From Cladosporium sp. IMV 00045 (lineage: Eukaryota; Ascomycota; Dothideomycetes; Cladosporiales; Cladosporiaceae), in the NCBI GenBank assembly GCA_001931905.2, contig MSJI02000117.1:1-64000 (forward strand): a DNA stretch of 64,000 nucleotides. Direction: 5' to 3'. The translations under genes and the position numbers were made by a program. Of this stretch, positions 11,465 to 24,292 are shown piece by piece. The notes under the pieces are model-generated. The model was given only the letters and a program-made list of their open reading frames with translations, ran no database searches and was not told the origin of the DNA. The stretch's first letter is position 1, and every line of letters begins with the position of its first letter.

Positions 11465-12406
11465 ATGTTTACCGGTCACTCACGTTTATCGTGGGGCCTT
11501 TTACTATTCGTTTTCTTCATCTTCGATTTGACTTCTGCGAGATCTGTGATATTCAGGTCGCCTATCAATAGAATTCACGGCCAAGGACAGGACCTTCGAT
11601 ATCCTTTATTTCAAGATATCGATATTAGATGGGATTCTGACTACACGCCTTTGACTTGCGATGTTTATCAGCAGGACGCAGATGGCACGCAGTCAACAAT
11701 AAACGTGTTCAGTAGGTGCAGCGACTTTCCTGCTTGGACACGATCATTCGAATCGTGGAGTTTGGCTGATGATAGCAACGTAGATCGGTATGCGAACACG
11801 ACGACCCAGCCATTTGCATGGCGTGCTCGTAACCTTCCCAACGTATCGGCAGAATCGCCTATGTGGTTCCATATGTATTGGTCCCAGAACAGCTCTTGTG
11901 CGTAACTCAGAAATCCTTCAGGCAGTCGACCAAAGCAAGTACACCGGCTAACCATTCATCTTTAATTTTGTGTAGGCGCGGGATGCCAGACTTTCACAAC
12001 AAACTTTACTCTGTACAACCCGAACAAGTCGTCCGAAGACAACGATAGCCTGCCACTTGGATTAGGCATTGGCTTGGGTCTTGGGGTCCCAATACTCATC
12101 GCTGCTGCTTTCGGTGCGTGGTGGTTGAGGAGACGAAGGCGACAGAAACTCGATTCATTGCAACGGAGCGACACCTTGATGCAAGCACCCACACCGTCGA
12201 CGACTAAACACGCCGAGTCTATGGAAGACGCAATGTACGGTGAAGATGGAACGATTGCTGATGTATCGAAGCCCCGAGGAGAGTACGATCATTCGCCTTC
12301 CGCGGCGGAGTTGGGAGGAGTGAACACGTTCGAGCTCAGTGCTAGCTCGCAAATACATGAGGCCGAACCTATGGTTCCAAGAGCTGAGCTGAGAGGAGCA
12401 ACGTGA
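11465..12406 (+). CDS. Single-pass cell-surface protein with signal peptide (unknown function)
   Basis: Two exons, 11465-11897 and 11976-12406 (287 aa). The intron (GTGCGT..TGTAG, 78 nt) joins the frames and makes a Cys codon across the junction (NSSC-AGCQTF). The start at 11465 gives a good signal peptide (LSWGLLLFVFFIFDLTSA); an in-frame upstream ATG at 11336 would read through the poly-T tract and is less likely. The ectodomain of about 150 residues has several NxT/S sites and four or more Cys. It is followed by a Gly/Leu/Ile transmembrane helix (LGIGLGLGVPILIAAAFGAWW), an RRRRRQ stop-transfer and an acidic Ser/Thr-rich tail. The layout is that of fungal Mid2/WSC-like surface proteins, but I see no defined sensor domain. 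Confidence 0.75.
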
Positions 12407-13197
12407 CTTTACTTATGCTCTGGGATGAAATTGCTGTTATGGCTCAGGCTCTACACGATACTTTTCACGAATTGAAGGTTCTTCCGAGTCGGTCGTTATG
12501 AATATCAATGAATTAGGTGAAAAGGATTGCAACTAGACTCCCAGTAGACTTCTTAACATCTGAGGCTGCTTGAAACGTTTGTCGGGTAAAGACTATGGTT
12601 GATATGCCCAATCAATGTCAGCAATGGCGCTGAGAACATTGTATCGATCAGACCATATAGTCACTGCCCGTCGATTTTGTCAAGTGCACTTTGCAGAAGC
12701 CACACTTCTCCAAGTCGGCAAACGAGGAGCGCAAGGCGGAATTGCAATAAAAAATTGGAAGAAATTGCCGTGCATGCTGGATTGTCAGAATCGTGGCGCG
12801 CCTGAACACAGCCCTCTTGCATAGTCGGGCGAATCAAATTGGATGACGTTCGTAAGTGGATAATGTTGCGAGGAATGGTATTCCTCAGCTGAAACGAATG
12901 AGGCGAAGTTGGACCAAAATGGATATCTTGGTGATGATCGATGCCTTCATGGTTTGGTTCAGCTGCGTTCTATGTTTATTACAGAGACGAACGAAGCACA
13001 GCCTTGCGTATCGAATGTGTGGAATATGAGACAATGGTGCTAGTGAAGATATTTCCGTCAACTGTTACGTTCAGCCTCAACTCCTTCAGTGACGCGTCGC
13101 TCGTCGGTGAAGCCTCACTGTTGGTACAAGAAAACGACGATTGAACAGCATATTCGATGTTTTGGTAAGAATTATCTACTTACATTTCACTTTGAAC
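12407..13197. other. Intergenic, no gene seen
   Basis: 3' region of the surface-protein gene and promoter of the arabinanase gene. Only short frames without features. Confidence 0.5.
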
Positions 13198-14339
13198 ATG
13201 CTACTTCACGCAACTTTTATTTCTACCGTCCTAGGACTCTGTGCGTCTGTCGCAAATGCCGGCTACCCACCGCCGGAGCCCATGTCGGGCACGATTCCTG
13301 GGTCCATCAACAGTACCCTCGATCCAGGTCTGATTCGACGCGCATCGGATGGCAAACTCTTCCTTTATACGACGCCCGAAGATTTGACCGTCTTCACAGC
13401 ATCATCTCTATCAGGACCATGGTCCAAAGAATCCAAGACTGCCCTTTATAATCACAACGACCTTGGGCCGGGAAACCATGGTGCTCCGGCTATGTACCAA
13501 GTTGGGGAGACTTATTATCTGTTCCATAACGGCCACAATCCTGATGTTTCTGATCCTGGACATGATGGTCTTATCGGAGTAGCTACGTCACGAACCCTCG
13601 AGCCGGGGAGCTGGGATGTTCATGGCTACCTTGATATCGACCGGAGCGGAAAATACAACATCCTTGACGCCACGCTGTTGGTCAAGAATGCTTCTGACGG
13701 CCAATCTCAGCACCTGCTCGGCTTTGGATCGTACAAGCAGGGTATCTTCGCAATGCCCATGAGTGATCCGCCGGTAGCCATTGCCGAGAATGCCAATGCT
13801 CATATCTCTCGGCTTGCTTACAACGAGACGGCACACGAGGCTCTTGACAAGATGGACGTAGAGGGAGCGCACCTCTTTGAGCGCGAAGGCTTCTATTATC
13901 TATTCTTCAGCTCCGGCGAATGCTGCAAGCGTTCGGGAGAAGCTGGACAGCATTCTTCGAAGTGGCGCTGGGGAACGGCCGGCCAAGTCTACAAGGTCAT
14001 GGTCTGTCGGAGCGGTCGACCGACCGGCGGATTTATTGATCGGCAGGGGCGAGACTGCATTACTGAAAGCGGCGGCACAGAAGTCCTAGCTTCGCATGAT
14101 AATGTTTGGGCTCCTGGCGGACAAGGTGTACGTTACGACGAAGAAATCGATGAAGTGATCTTGTACTACCACTACGGTCAGTGGCCCTCCCCTCATCTTC
14201 CGTTATTTTGCGGACTGCACTAACTGCTTGAGTAGTGTTGGCTGGTAGAAAGAACGACCGGAACGTCCCATACAGGTTTGGATGGAACAAGCTTGACTTT
14301 GGTAGCGATGGATGGCCGACAGCTGTGGCTATGGAGTAG
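13198..14339 (+). CDS. Secreted GH43 arabinanase (endo-1,5-alpha-L-arabinosidase)
   Basis: Two exons, 13198-14176 and 14236-14339 (360 aa); the 59-nt intron (GTCAGT..AGTAG) joins YYHY to VLAGRKNDRNVPYRFGW. The signal peptide is MLLHATFISTVLGLCASVANA. GH43 five-bladed propeller landmarks are visible: DPGLIRR near the N-terminus carries the catalytic-base Asp, KYNILDATLLV the central Asp (pKa modulator), and MDVEGAHLFEREGFYYLFFSSGECC the general-acid Glu. The terminal RFGWNKLDFGSDGWP is the usual last-blade signature of this group. The enzyme would cleave arabinan side chains of pectin outside the cell, consistent with a plant-associated lifestyle. Length is normal for GH43 arabinanases. Regulation cannot be read from the sequence. 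Confidence 0.92.
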
Positions 14340-15471
14340 GCAGCACATGGATCTGAGTCACGAGTCTTGACCCTATCAGGGAAAGGCGGGAAGAGGAGGT
14401 AGTATGACTGGTTCTCAAAGCCCTCTGACTGACAAAGTCTTGAGTCTATGTGTATTTTGCGCTTGAGTCTTGAAAGGACCAAGACTGGGCTTCAATCGAT
14501 CCGTTAGATTCAGATCACAATTCGACGAGAAGGCATTCTAAACTGCAATTTGTGGAGGTTGACCTACATGCAAGTACCTGAATTTTGTCATCTATTGGCT
14601 GTTGAGTTTGACCAGGAGAATATTTGCGTGAGATGATGGTATGCAGGCTGAGCGTGGGCTGAGCGTGGCGATGTCGATTTGCTAGTGATGGGGTGCGGCC
14701 TGGATGGAATGTATCAGCTCATGTGGGTACGCAAGACTGTGAGAGTAGCCGGTACATACCCCCAAGTGCAGATGGCGTCTTTGTATATGTATTGCATCAG
14801 AGCTCGACATAGGCTCGATGCCTCGCCTCTTATCAGCCTCTGGCAGTATTACGAGCCACAGTGATGAAGGGGCTACCGTCCTGAGCTTCGGCTGCTGATT
14901 TTCTTTCAGGTTGAGATTCTAATAATTCAGAGCAAAAGAGATTTATTACACGTGTGGTTAATAAAGTCTGCTCGTACGCCAATAAGGATCGCTACCTCCT
15001 TAGAGTCATTTGCGGACAATAGGTGGAAGTATAGCATTTTCGGTAAAGTTGGCAATACAGCAAGATCGAAGGAGCAGACAGTCCAACGTCGTTCATACGA
15101 CCAGCTGCAAAATGGTTGTCACGCCGGTGCGAGCGAATCTGGACCAGAAATTCCAAATATTCGAACGAATTCTATTATTTATCTCTTCTTTCGGCCCGTG
15201 CTTTCATAAGGTTGTTCCTTGACGATCATGACGTTTCAAACCCGGTCGAAGTCGTTGCAGCCCGATTGTGGTGAAACTCCGACCTAGTTCGCCGGAGTTT
15301 CGACAATTTGACCAAAACTCCGCGCCGCGTGAAGATCGCCTGAACCGCAGAACTCCGCGCATCAAATGTATAAACTCAACGAATGTCTCTTGTAGCACAT
15401 CTTCAATCGCCACACAACTTTTTTTCCTCCACATAAAGAGACGCCTCGACAGGGCATCACACATCCTGAAC
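14340..15471. other. Intergenic, no gene seen
   Basis: About 1.1 kb without a supported gene. The last 250 bp, C/T-rich with an ACATAAAGAG stretch, are the likely promoter and 5' UTR of the CoA-transferase gene. Confidence 0.5.
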
Positions 15472-17155
15472 ATGAACGAATATTCCCTCGTCGACGAAAC
15501 ATCCAACATTTTTCACAATGTTCTTCTCAAGGATGAGAAACTTGACTTGCCAGCTTCTTTCCTTGAGGCGGCGAAGCGAGTCAACTTCACCGGCAAAGAT
15601 GACAAACCTTTCATTATCATGCCTATGAAGATCACAGAGTCTTCTTCATCTTTGCACGCTCTTGTTGCTGCTGCTGCCAACGTTGCTGCTGCCGAACGAT
15701 ACGGGATAGACTATCAGAAGGTCGAGATCGATCTGGATCTAGCGACTTTGTACCTCCAGTCCGTCCTACTCGTTAAGGTCGGCGATCAAAGCTTCATGGA
15801 GCACGATGGCATGAAGCAACAATTGGCACGTCTGGATCTCCATAAGATGTCCACCAATATAAGACGTTATGCATCGGTTCTCTACCAGACGAGAGACGGA
15901 CGGTACTATCATCTCCATGGTTCGATGGATGCCAGACCTACGATGAAGATGGTGGGGGTCACTGATCAAGAGGCGTCCCGTGAAGAAGCAATCGATATTT
16001 ACGCCAAGCGTGTTGCAACGATGGACTCATGGGACCTCGAGAGAATGGCCAACGATGATTACAAGCAGGCAGGCGCCGTTGCATATACGCCTGAAGAGTT
16101 CTTCGCTAGTGAACAGGGAAAGATCATGGGTAAGGAACCGCTGTGGACCAAAACCAAATTGCCTTCCCCACGTAAGCCGTGGCCGACTACGAAGGATAAG
16201 GACCAGTTGAAACCCCTCGCTGGCATCAAAGTCATTGACTTTTCCCGTGTCATTGCCGCTCCGGCAGTGTCTAAGGTTCTGGCTCTTTTCGGAGCCGACA
16301 TTTTGCGCATCTCGTCGGATGAACTGCCCGAGTACCCAGCGACGATGCCCGATCTGCAAACGGGGAAGAGAGACGCAAACTTGAACCTCAAGACGGCGAA
16401 GGGGAAAGAGGCCTTCGCTGCCCTTGTAAAAGATGCCGACATCCTCGTTGATGGATACCGACCGGGTGCACTCGGACGACTTGGCTTCGATTCACAAGAG
16501 CTACGCCGGTTGAACCCCAGTTTGATATATTTGAGGGAGAACTGTTACGGCTTCAAAGGACCCCTAGCCCATCGGTCCGGGTGGCAGCAGATAAGCGATT
16601 GCCTAGTGGGCCTCGCTCGCCTCGAAGGAGACTTTTTGGGCGTTGAGGAAGCCGTCGTTCCGCTTTTGCGTAAGTCATACAGCTCAAAAATCATATCTTT
16701 CAAAATATGTAACTGATAAGCTATTAGCCAACTCGGACTATCAGACAGGCTTGGTTGGCGCGACGGCAGCACTAGAAGCTCTCATCGAGCGTTCCAAAGC
16801 GGACGTCACTTTCGATATCGACATCAGCTTGACACAGTACAACATTTGGTTCTACCGACTTGGCCTCTACTCTCAAGAGCAGCAAAAAGACCTTAGAGCT
16901 CGTGATCCGGAATTTTGCCCCCGTCACTTTGACGATGTGCCAGAGCTGATCGCTAAAACTCACAAATCGGTTGTGAAAATTCGTCCAGACATTCTTTCGG
17001 ATCCGAAGATGATGGTGACCATGACTGGAGCTGAGTATGATTTGGATGAGGACATTTCCGTCGTCGCGCCGGCTTTTGCTTTCGAGAAGTCAAAGATCGA
17101 GTATGCCGTTCCTACCGGGAAGAGGGGACGCTCGCGCCCTGAATGGACACAGTGA
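15472..17155 (+). CDS. Class III CoA-transferase / acyl-CoA racemase family (CaiB/BaiF)
   Basis: Exons 15472-16669 and 16728-17155 (541 aa), joined by a 58-nt intron (GTAAGT..TATTAG) between VPLL and PNSDYQTG. The CaiB/BaiF fold is shown by PLAGIKVIDFSRVIAAP at about residue 244, followed by VLALFGADILRI, a NLNLKT strand, DADILVDGYRPGALGRLGF, and ELRRLNPSLIYLRENCYG. A GWQQISD segment sits where the family carries its CoA-ester-forming Asp. Such enzymes move CoA between acyl groups or epimerise 2-methylacyl-CoA. The roughly 240-residue N-terminal extension is common in fungal members. No targeting signal is obvious. The substrate cannot be predicted. Fungal homologues are often annotated alpha-methylacyl-CoA racemase. 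Confidence 0.85.
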
Positions 17156-17446
17156 GTTAGTAAATAGTCATGAATTAGCAGGATACAATTGTTGCGAGCT
17201 TGTTAGATCGTCGTTGGGTATTCACCTTCATGAGCCGCAGTGATTATCGTCACGTGAGCGCAAAATGAGGCGACTGATGAGCCGGGTCACGACATGACTT
17301 AGATGAGGATCGAAGCGGTGCGGTGCTGAAGCAGCATTTGAATGTCGGTTGAACCTTTCGGCTTCTCCTGATAATGGGTCGGACGGATGACGTTGGGGAC
17401 ATCTTGTATTCTTACATTCTGATTCGTACCGTCACTTAGTTGCGTG

Positions 17447-17481
17447 TGATCGCATAATCGAGTACCTCGATTATGCGATCA
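17447..17481. repeat. Perfect 16-bp inverted repeat with 3-nt spacer
   Basis: The arm TGATCGCATAATCGAG at 17447-17462 is matched exactly by its reverse complement at 17466-17481, with TAC between. It lies between the convergent 3' ends of the CoA-transferase gene and the regulator gene. It could be a terminator-like hairpin, a dimer binding site or a relic insertion footprint. Confidence 0.8.
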
Positions 17482-17619
17482 AGACCTTGTCACGTTCACT
17501 CGAGAGCGGCCGCTTCGCCATGGCGATAGAATCGCCCGGTGACGGCTCGTAAAGTTAGTAATCTGATCTCCTAGAGTGAAGCAAACCGGCCGTTTTGACC
17601 CGAGCATTTGATTGTTCTC

Positions 17620-20222
17620 TCAGACTGTGTTGGCCTGCATTCGAGGATCAATGACTTCGGCCAACAAACTCTCCCACGACCAGGGAAAGGCCTCCAAGTT
17701 GCATTCGGCGAATTCGAAGCCCTCAAATGCATTGAAAGTGCTTTCCATTGATGCTTCACTTGATTCACTGGTGATTGGCCAGTCACACAGAGGCGGAGCA
17801 TTTTGGGTGTGGTTTGCACCCTGAGCTAGGGTGTGTGATCCGGTACCAGTCGAAACTTCCCGGAGACTTCGTCCTGCAGATACGCAATCCGTTGATGCCG
17901 TTAATGCGTAAGTTTGCGTTGATGCCCCAGCTTGCGAGGGCGAGGTATCATTACCTTGAAGGCTCTGGTTCGCAGAGATGGTCATGTTCAGAATCCCCTG
18001 TAGTGCGCTACACAGCTTATGACAGACTTTAGCCATTGAGTTGAGCCAAGAGTCGTCTTTTTGTCGTCCCGCCAGCTGCGACATGAACTGTGAAACTTTT
18101 GCCAATATTGCCACGTCCTGCGTTGCGCTTTGGCTGCTGATCTGTCGTTTGACATGAAAGAACAGTACGAAGAATGCTGATGTAGCGAAAGGGGCGATGC
18201 TCCTGAAAACTGCACGTCAGCCTTAAGTATCAAGGAAACAACCATTCCTTCGGCGATGGAATTCACCATTGTAAAGATTCTTCCCTCTTTGGTACTAGAT
18301 CCAGAAGCTGCACTATCGATCGAGCAGCGCTCACGCACTTTGAGACAGTGCCGTGAAGATCCGGAGATATGTTAGAAGGAAGGAGGTCCCAACGTGGAGC
18401 CCAATAGTCATGCAGCCCACTCACACGATGGATGAGAATCACACAGTGTTGATAGCGTAAATGGAGGCGCAAAAGCTCAAGCTGTATATCGTTTGCAGCG
18501 ATCCCAGAAACAGACTCAGACTGGCATAAGGCGGGGAGAGCATGCCACCAGGCTTGTAGCTTCCCATCGAGATTTTGTGAACAAGTAANNNNNNNNNNNN
18601 NNNNNNNNATCACACAGTGTTGATAGCGTAAATGGAGGCGCAAAAGCTCAAGCTGTACATCGTTTGCAGCGATCCCAGAAACAGACTCAGACTGGCATAA
18701 GGCGGGGAGGGCATGCCACCAGGCTTGTAGCTTCCCATCGAGATTTTGTGAACAAGTAATTTTCTCATCCGTATTGCTGGCGCTTAGATTTGAGTAAAGC
18801 TGGTGATGGATGTCCGCCTCGATGAGTGAGAGCTGTATATTATTATTGAAGACACGTGAAGCCATCTCAGCACGAGCGTCTGTTACGACACTTCTACTCT
18901 GTTCTCCAAATGTGCTTGGTAGAGCAATGTTGAAATCTTTCGCATTGTGTGAAAGTGGTCGTCCTGTGCGAAAGCATGTTTGGTGGTCCATGATCCAAGC
19001 TATCCAAAAGACACGATTTCTCAGCTCTTTTTCTGCGGGACGAGTTGAGAGATCAGAGTCTTGATCATGAAGGCCGATAGCATGTGACAATCGCATAGCA
19101 GCTGCGGACAACATGAATGATTGTTGCGGATTCAAAGTTCCAATGTAATACCACGCCAGCGCCGAGAGCGCTTGTACTGATTGGAGGCTGATGTTTCGCA
19201 TCGTCACGTCCAGTACAACGTCCATTGCATTGCTCGCATAGGCCCATGCCAGGCTTTCTTCCATGGGACAGCTTCCGTGGCGTTGGTCTTGTTTCCTCGT
19301 GGAGATTGCAAGCACAGCGTTCAATGAGCACCACCATGCTGGTTCGCTTGGTGGATCATCCGTGTATTGCCTACCCAAGAATGCCATAAATTTAGGTGGG
19401 TCGAACAAGGGCAAAAACTTGTTCTCGTTTCTGAAAAAGTCATCGACCAAAGCCATTGCTTCTTCCCAAGGAGGTAATGATTGGAATGACCGTCGTTGGA
19501 AAACTCGCTCCAAGGATGGATGCACTCCGGCTGTGCATCTCACTTCGTTGAGTGGTACTGCTATTTCTCGATCCAGAGGGTCTTTACTGCCGTTTCGCCG
19601 ATTCCGTAGTGTATTATGAAACATTGAGGCAAAGGTCGATGGAGGTCCTGGGTGTTCGATGTCAGTGAGAGCCCAAGTGATAGCCTTTCCATACTGACCA
19701 AAGTACCTGGAATCTTGACATCCACCGATCACGCACGCTTGAGCCAGATTGTCTTTGCCGCTCGATGCCTGTATGCTGACTTTGCCGCTAGGCATGTCAT
19801 CATTCGACTGCCCACTCGCATCTATGCGTGCGCCCGCCAGCTCGAAGTTCTCAGGTACATTGGCTTCCTGCGAGCATTCGCTTGGTGATCGGCTAGTGTC
19901 TTGTGCCCCTTGCGAGATTGTGAGGCCTGGCTGGGTTGTCGTCGAGCCACTTGTACGACGACGCTGCTGTGACCTTCTGGGTCGACCTTTGTCGAGATCT
20001 GCGTATACGCAAGGACTTTGTAGCTGAATGCAGTGGTTGCAAGAAGGCCTGATGCCATCACACCTCTTCTTTTTTGCTCTACAAGTGTTGCATGCCTTTG
20101 AAATCAGTAAATGTACGTGTGGCAAAGCGGCAACGTCTCGCTTCGGAGATTCCGGCTTCTCGATAGGGGCATACCTTTGCAATCCTTCTCCTCCTGTCGG
20201 CTCTAGGCATCATTTGGGGCAT
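17620..20222 (-). CDS. Zn2Cys6 transcription factor with fungal-specific TF domain (copy 1)
   Basis: Exons on the minus strand are 20222-20175, 20095-18267 and 18202-17620. Intron 1 (GTATGC..TTTCAAAG) joins RADRRRRIAK to ACNTCRAKKKRCDG; intron 2 (GTGAATTC..TTTTCAG) joins SLQW to SIAPFATSAFF. The zinc cluster is canonical (C-x2-C-x6-C-x6-C-x2-C-x6-C, residues about 18-45). Next come a Ser/Gln-rich linker and the fungal-specific TF domain, with FLPLFDPPKFMAFLGRQY and SLQSVQALSALAWY..LNPQQSFMLSAAAMRLSHAIGLH. It would bind CGG-type sites as a nuclear regulator. The assembly is damaged: a 20-N gap with a repeated 151-bp flank adds 57 codons in frame, so the real protein is near 762 aa. The start is the first of two nearby ATGs, both conserved in copy 2. 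Confidence 0.85.
18438..18759. repeat. 151-bp direct duplication on both sides of an assembly gap
   Basis: 18438-18588 and 18609-18759 are the same sequence with two single-base differences, separated only by 20 N (18589-18608). This looks like two overlapping contig ends that were scaffolded without merging, not a biological repeat. The left copy has the same variant (GGGGAGAGCAT) as the contig beginning at 34,738. Confidence 0.9.
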
Positions 20223-20832
20223 GGTATGCCGGAAACTATTCCTGGAATAGTCTTGATCTTGGAGTGTCTGTGACAATGACACTTCGCGCTCTCTGCCACG
20301 TCTGCTGTTCCTGCCCGGCTATGACTATTCAAGTCCGACTGTCGGGCCACAACGCCTTGAGAATAATGTTCGCGCTCGAATTCAATTTGTTCCGGACACT
20401 TCGACCTGATCCGGAGATTTCGATACCTTCTAGTCAATTTTGTGAGGTATCTTCTAGTATGTTTTACACTGGTCTTGCAGGTGGGGTTTGCCAGTGGATT
20501 ACTGCCAAGACTTACGCCAGAGAAGCTTTCAAGGATCATTAGACTTATCATTATTACAGGTTTTGATACTAAAGAAATATTTACATACAGTATATTGATC
20601 ATGATATGATCTTCAACATTAGTGGTCATCGATCTATCAATTCAGAAAAGCTTAATTACGTAAAAAGTCCATCAAGATTAAGCCTTTTGTAGATATATGT
20701 CTACATGTGTAATACAGATTCAAGGTTAGATATATAGATACCACCAAACTTTATATCTATCAATCGATCGATAGATTGAGCTACTAGATCAAATACACAT
20801 GATGCCGTTAAAAAAGCGCTAGAAGCAGTATC
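20223..20832. other. Intergenic between the regulator and gene X, AT-rich on the gene X side
   Basis: No gene seen. The stretch 20,560-20,820 is AT-rich with several ATCGAT/GATC-like short palindromes. The equivalent region in copy 2 is 35,581-36,133. Confidence 0.5.
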
Positions 20833-22338
20833 TTACCATATCCTGCCCGGACCTAGTGGTAGCCAGTAATTCTGCCACTTCTCCGTATCAGCCTGTTTCC
20901 AAACGTCAATACCTCCAGCGACACAGTGAGCATCGATCGACCATTCGCCAGCTCGCACGTTCATGACAACGACCTCCAGAAATGCCCTCAGCTGAATGGA
21001 ATGGCGCTCATTGAACGGGTTAACCCCGCTTTGAAGTAGAGATTCGTGAGGCTGGCGATATACCAGATCACTGAGATCGCTCTGCTTCGCCCACCCGTTC
21101 TCGAGCTCGAAAGGCAGAAGAAGTTCGCAACCATCTTCAAATGGAGTTCCAGATGTGAGATCACATCGACCTAGGTACAGCCCGGCTGGACATTCTGTGC
21201 GGTCGGGGCCGTTGTAGGGGTAGCCGAACGACAGAGGTGATAGTGATCCTGTTTGAACAGTGCTATCTCCGGGAAACATCAAGATTGGAGGAGTCTCTTT
21301 TTCTGGGACTTCCTCGTCTACATTGAGCGTAGACATGAAGGGCTGCCTCGCGAAGGTATCGGGAGTCGGGACACACAAACCTGGCGCAACAAAGCTGAAC
21401 CCTGGTGTTCTTGCTTGCAAGAGGAACTGTCGTGCAAACCCTCTGCAATAGGGAGATATTCGTGGTTTGCAAGATCCACAAGACCCGTCGGGTGTGCCAG
21501 TGGGGGAAACGACATTCCCTGCTCAATCAAGTCGATCGCGGTGTCCCAGAGATTTAGGCATTCTGTCAGGTCTTGTTTGGTCCATGGCATGATTGTCCAA
21601 GGTGGCGCTTGGCCGATCCGAATGGCTCCCGTAGTAGGGTCTCGCTGCGGTCCTTCAATTTCCCCCCAAACGCCGTTCGCGTCCTGCTGGAAATTCGAGT
21701 CATCGTAGCTGGCCTTGCACACGTTGTCGTGTAAGGCGACAGCCTTGACACGATGGATCGTCTCGACGCAGACCGACAGTATACTTTCCAAGGGTTGGCA
21801 CGGTTGTGACTCCTCCAAATCGTCTGTGATGTCGAATTGCATTATAGCCTTGTGTTTGTACTAGTCATAGCTGCATGCTCATATCAGTATCTTGTCTCCC
21901 TTGTTGAAGATAGCGCGTAGCGACTACTTACTTCAGCCCATCGGGAGAACGATATAATCCAGCGGCTACCGAGTACAATTTTAGAGTCCGGTCTTCCTCT
22001 GGGGCGTAGAAATCGTGCCAGCCAAAGGCACAATCTAATCCCGAAACGTTATAGAAGAAGTTGAAGTCATTCGTCCCTGGCGGCACATCTCGAGCACCTT
22101 GAAGGAAAGCTTTAAGAGAATCACTACACTTCTCGTCGATGTGTCCAGCGGCACGCTCATAAAATGGAGTGCATTGCGATTGGAAGTCTTCTATTGAGCG
22201 TCCAGAGCTAAGCCAGCCATGCTCAAGAATTGCATTGTGTAGCTCGATGCAACGTTGGAAGTCGAGTCCTCCAATTTGCCGGGGTGGGTTCTCAGGCGTG
22301 ACGAGCAGATGTTGCACTCGCTCAAGCGGTGTGGACAC
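20833..22338 (-). pseudogene. Gene X, copy 1: dead copy of an unknown 481-aa protein
   Basis: Aligned by eye to the intact copy at 36,134-37,639, this copy has three lesions. The initiator ATG is GTG (22338). The first codons after the intron contain a TAG (near 21865). One base is missing near 21440 (CCCTCTGCAA here, CCCTTCTGCGA in copy 2), which shifts the frame before the last ~195 codons. The rest remains closely similar, including the C-terminal KWQNYWLPLGPGRIW. No function can be assigned to the family. Confidence 0.85.
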
Positions 22339-22799
22339 GATTGAGCAATGTTGCAGCTTCCAGCGATGCTGTTACGGCACGTTTAATGCGACAAACTTAT
22401 CTCATATAGCTGGATGTTTGCCGAAATCAGAGGTCGGAGTATGGAAGCTTGATGTTGCCGACTTGATATCACTTGCGGATAAATATATAGAAAAGGGGGA
22501 CCTTTGTAATGGTCGAGAATTGTGATAAGTCATAGTGTCACTATACTAGCGGCGGGGCTAGTTTTCCTTCTAGCATCTAAATCCTCTCAATAAGCGGCAC
22601 TTGCATGAGTTACCCGATCACCTGACAAAGTCTTTTTTATAGTATCTCCAGATTCTTAAATATATGCAGTTTTTCCAACGATAGCATTGCTGATAATGTA
22701 AGTCCATGACACCTTGCCACACGTTGTTCATTTCGCTGAAGGTATGAACAATCAGCTCTGCCAAGTTCCAAATCTTCCATAGTCCAACACACATACAAT

Positions 22800-23102
22800 C
22801 TAATAATTCAGCCTCGTCGCAATCACAGGAAATACCCAGAACGACAGAATGAAATAGAACACAGACAGTGTTATGTTGGGCATCTTGAACATCCGCAAAG
22901 TTTCCGCCATTGGAGATCCGGTGAGAGCGGGAAGAGCTCCGTTGTTGTCAATCGTGGTCACGTAGAAGCAAATCGCTGCAAGAGGCATGTTGATATACCA
23001 AACGAGGTGTTCGAAGTACCGTGCTAAAGGCACAGCAGGCGCTGGACGAGTGTCGCGGTTCCTGTCAATGCCGCCAGGAGATCGTGGAGTTGACTTCGTC
23101 AT
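22800..23102 (-). CDS. Small two-TM membrane protein (copy 1)
   Basis: Intact 100-aa frame. The N-terminus is basic and Pro/Arg-rich (about 28 residues), followed by hydrophobic segments near residues 33-50 (VWYINMPLAAICFYVTTI) and 78-95 (ITLSVFYFILSFWVFPVIA). The paralogue at 38,108-38,401 is almost the same apart from the N-terminal tail and a 3-residue gap (GALPALTGSP against GVLTGAP). Conservation of the membrane part with variation in the tail supports real coding. It resembles no family I know. It lies just upstream of gene X on the same strand in both copies. Confidence 0.7.
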   Translation of the reverse strand: MTKSTPRSPGGIDRNRDTRPAPAVPLARYFEHLVWYINMPLAAICFYVTTIDNNGALPALTGSPMAETLRMFKMPNITLSVFYFILSFWVFPVIATRLNY

Positions 23103-24292
23103 TGCAGATGGGTGGTGAGTCTGCCGGGTTGGTCAAGCGCTAGTTAGAACCCAGAACAAAAATTCAGGCGAGGCTCTGTAGGCTTTTGTCATGGAGATGT
23201 TTGAGCGAAGAGCCCTGATAATGACAATACCACATATGAGCTGCCAAGGCGGAGGACCAGTGGCTGGCGCTGATTCAACCATCTGCCCACGTCACTGATC
23301 TTGAGACGTGCGAACGCAGTTGCACACAGACCTTACAAGGAGTCACCTGGTGATCTTGTCACTGGACAGGAATCATTCACCTAGCGATGATCCACAGCAG
23401 TTTGCAAGACTGAAGTAAAAGGAGTGGACCGTAGGAATAGCCTATCGAAACTGATTCAAGACTCTTGTTCCGAGATCCGATGCCCGCTGATCCTTGGCCC
23501 ACCCTAAATCCACGTCAAATAACTTCAGAATTGTTCTTGCCAGAGCTTAGCAAGTCTTGTGCATCCTTCGCGTTACGCATGAGCCCCCTTCCGCCCACTC
23601 TTCGACTTCGCATAGGTATCGCCGATCTCCCTACCACTAGGAGGTATCTCACAGCATTCTGCGGTTGGCGCGCGCATGAGCCGCGATCTTGCGGAGATGT
23701 CTTACGATGGAGCTTGGGTATCATCACATGAAGCTCTTCTGCTTCAAGATCTTCCTCCTAGTGCGAGTCGCCACTTCTCAAACACTCAGTGCTCATCACT
23801 AGGCCCTGCTACTAGCAGTCGAATTCATTCATTAGGTAGATCTTGCGAGTGATGCCTTTAGGGCGAGTGTTGCAGAATAGAGTAACATTTCAGCCGCTCG
23901 AGCAGCTCTAGGATTCTTGAAGATCGCGAATTATCGACCGAGGATTATATTCCATGTTTGTCGCGTGGATCTTGAGATACCTTTCGCACCTGCAAAGAGG
24001 TCATACATACAGAGTATCAAACAGGTGCGAAATGTCTCTATTACAAGCATTTTTCCTCGCTCGCAAGGTTCCCATACCAACCATGGAACCAATCCAAAAC
24101 ACCGAGCCTGGACGACACGCACTATTTGAACCTCTGTCCGCGCTACTGTAGCAGGGAAGATGTGTGCATGTTCCGAGCATCTACCTGTGTAGGCTAGTTG
24201 ATGCCGTCTCCTACCGGCCTCAACGAAATAATAGGATTACCGACGTGACAGATTCTTTCGATTCAGGTCTGCTTGGGGGTGTTAGACTCCGA

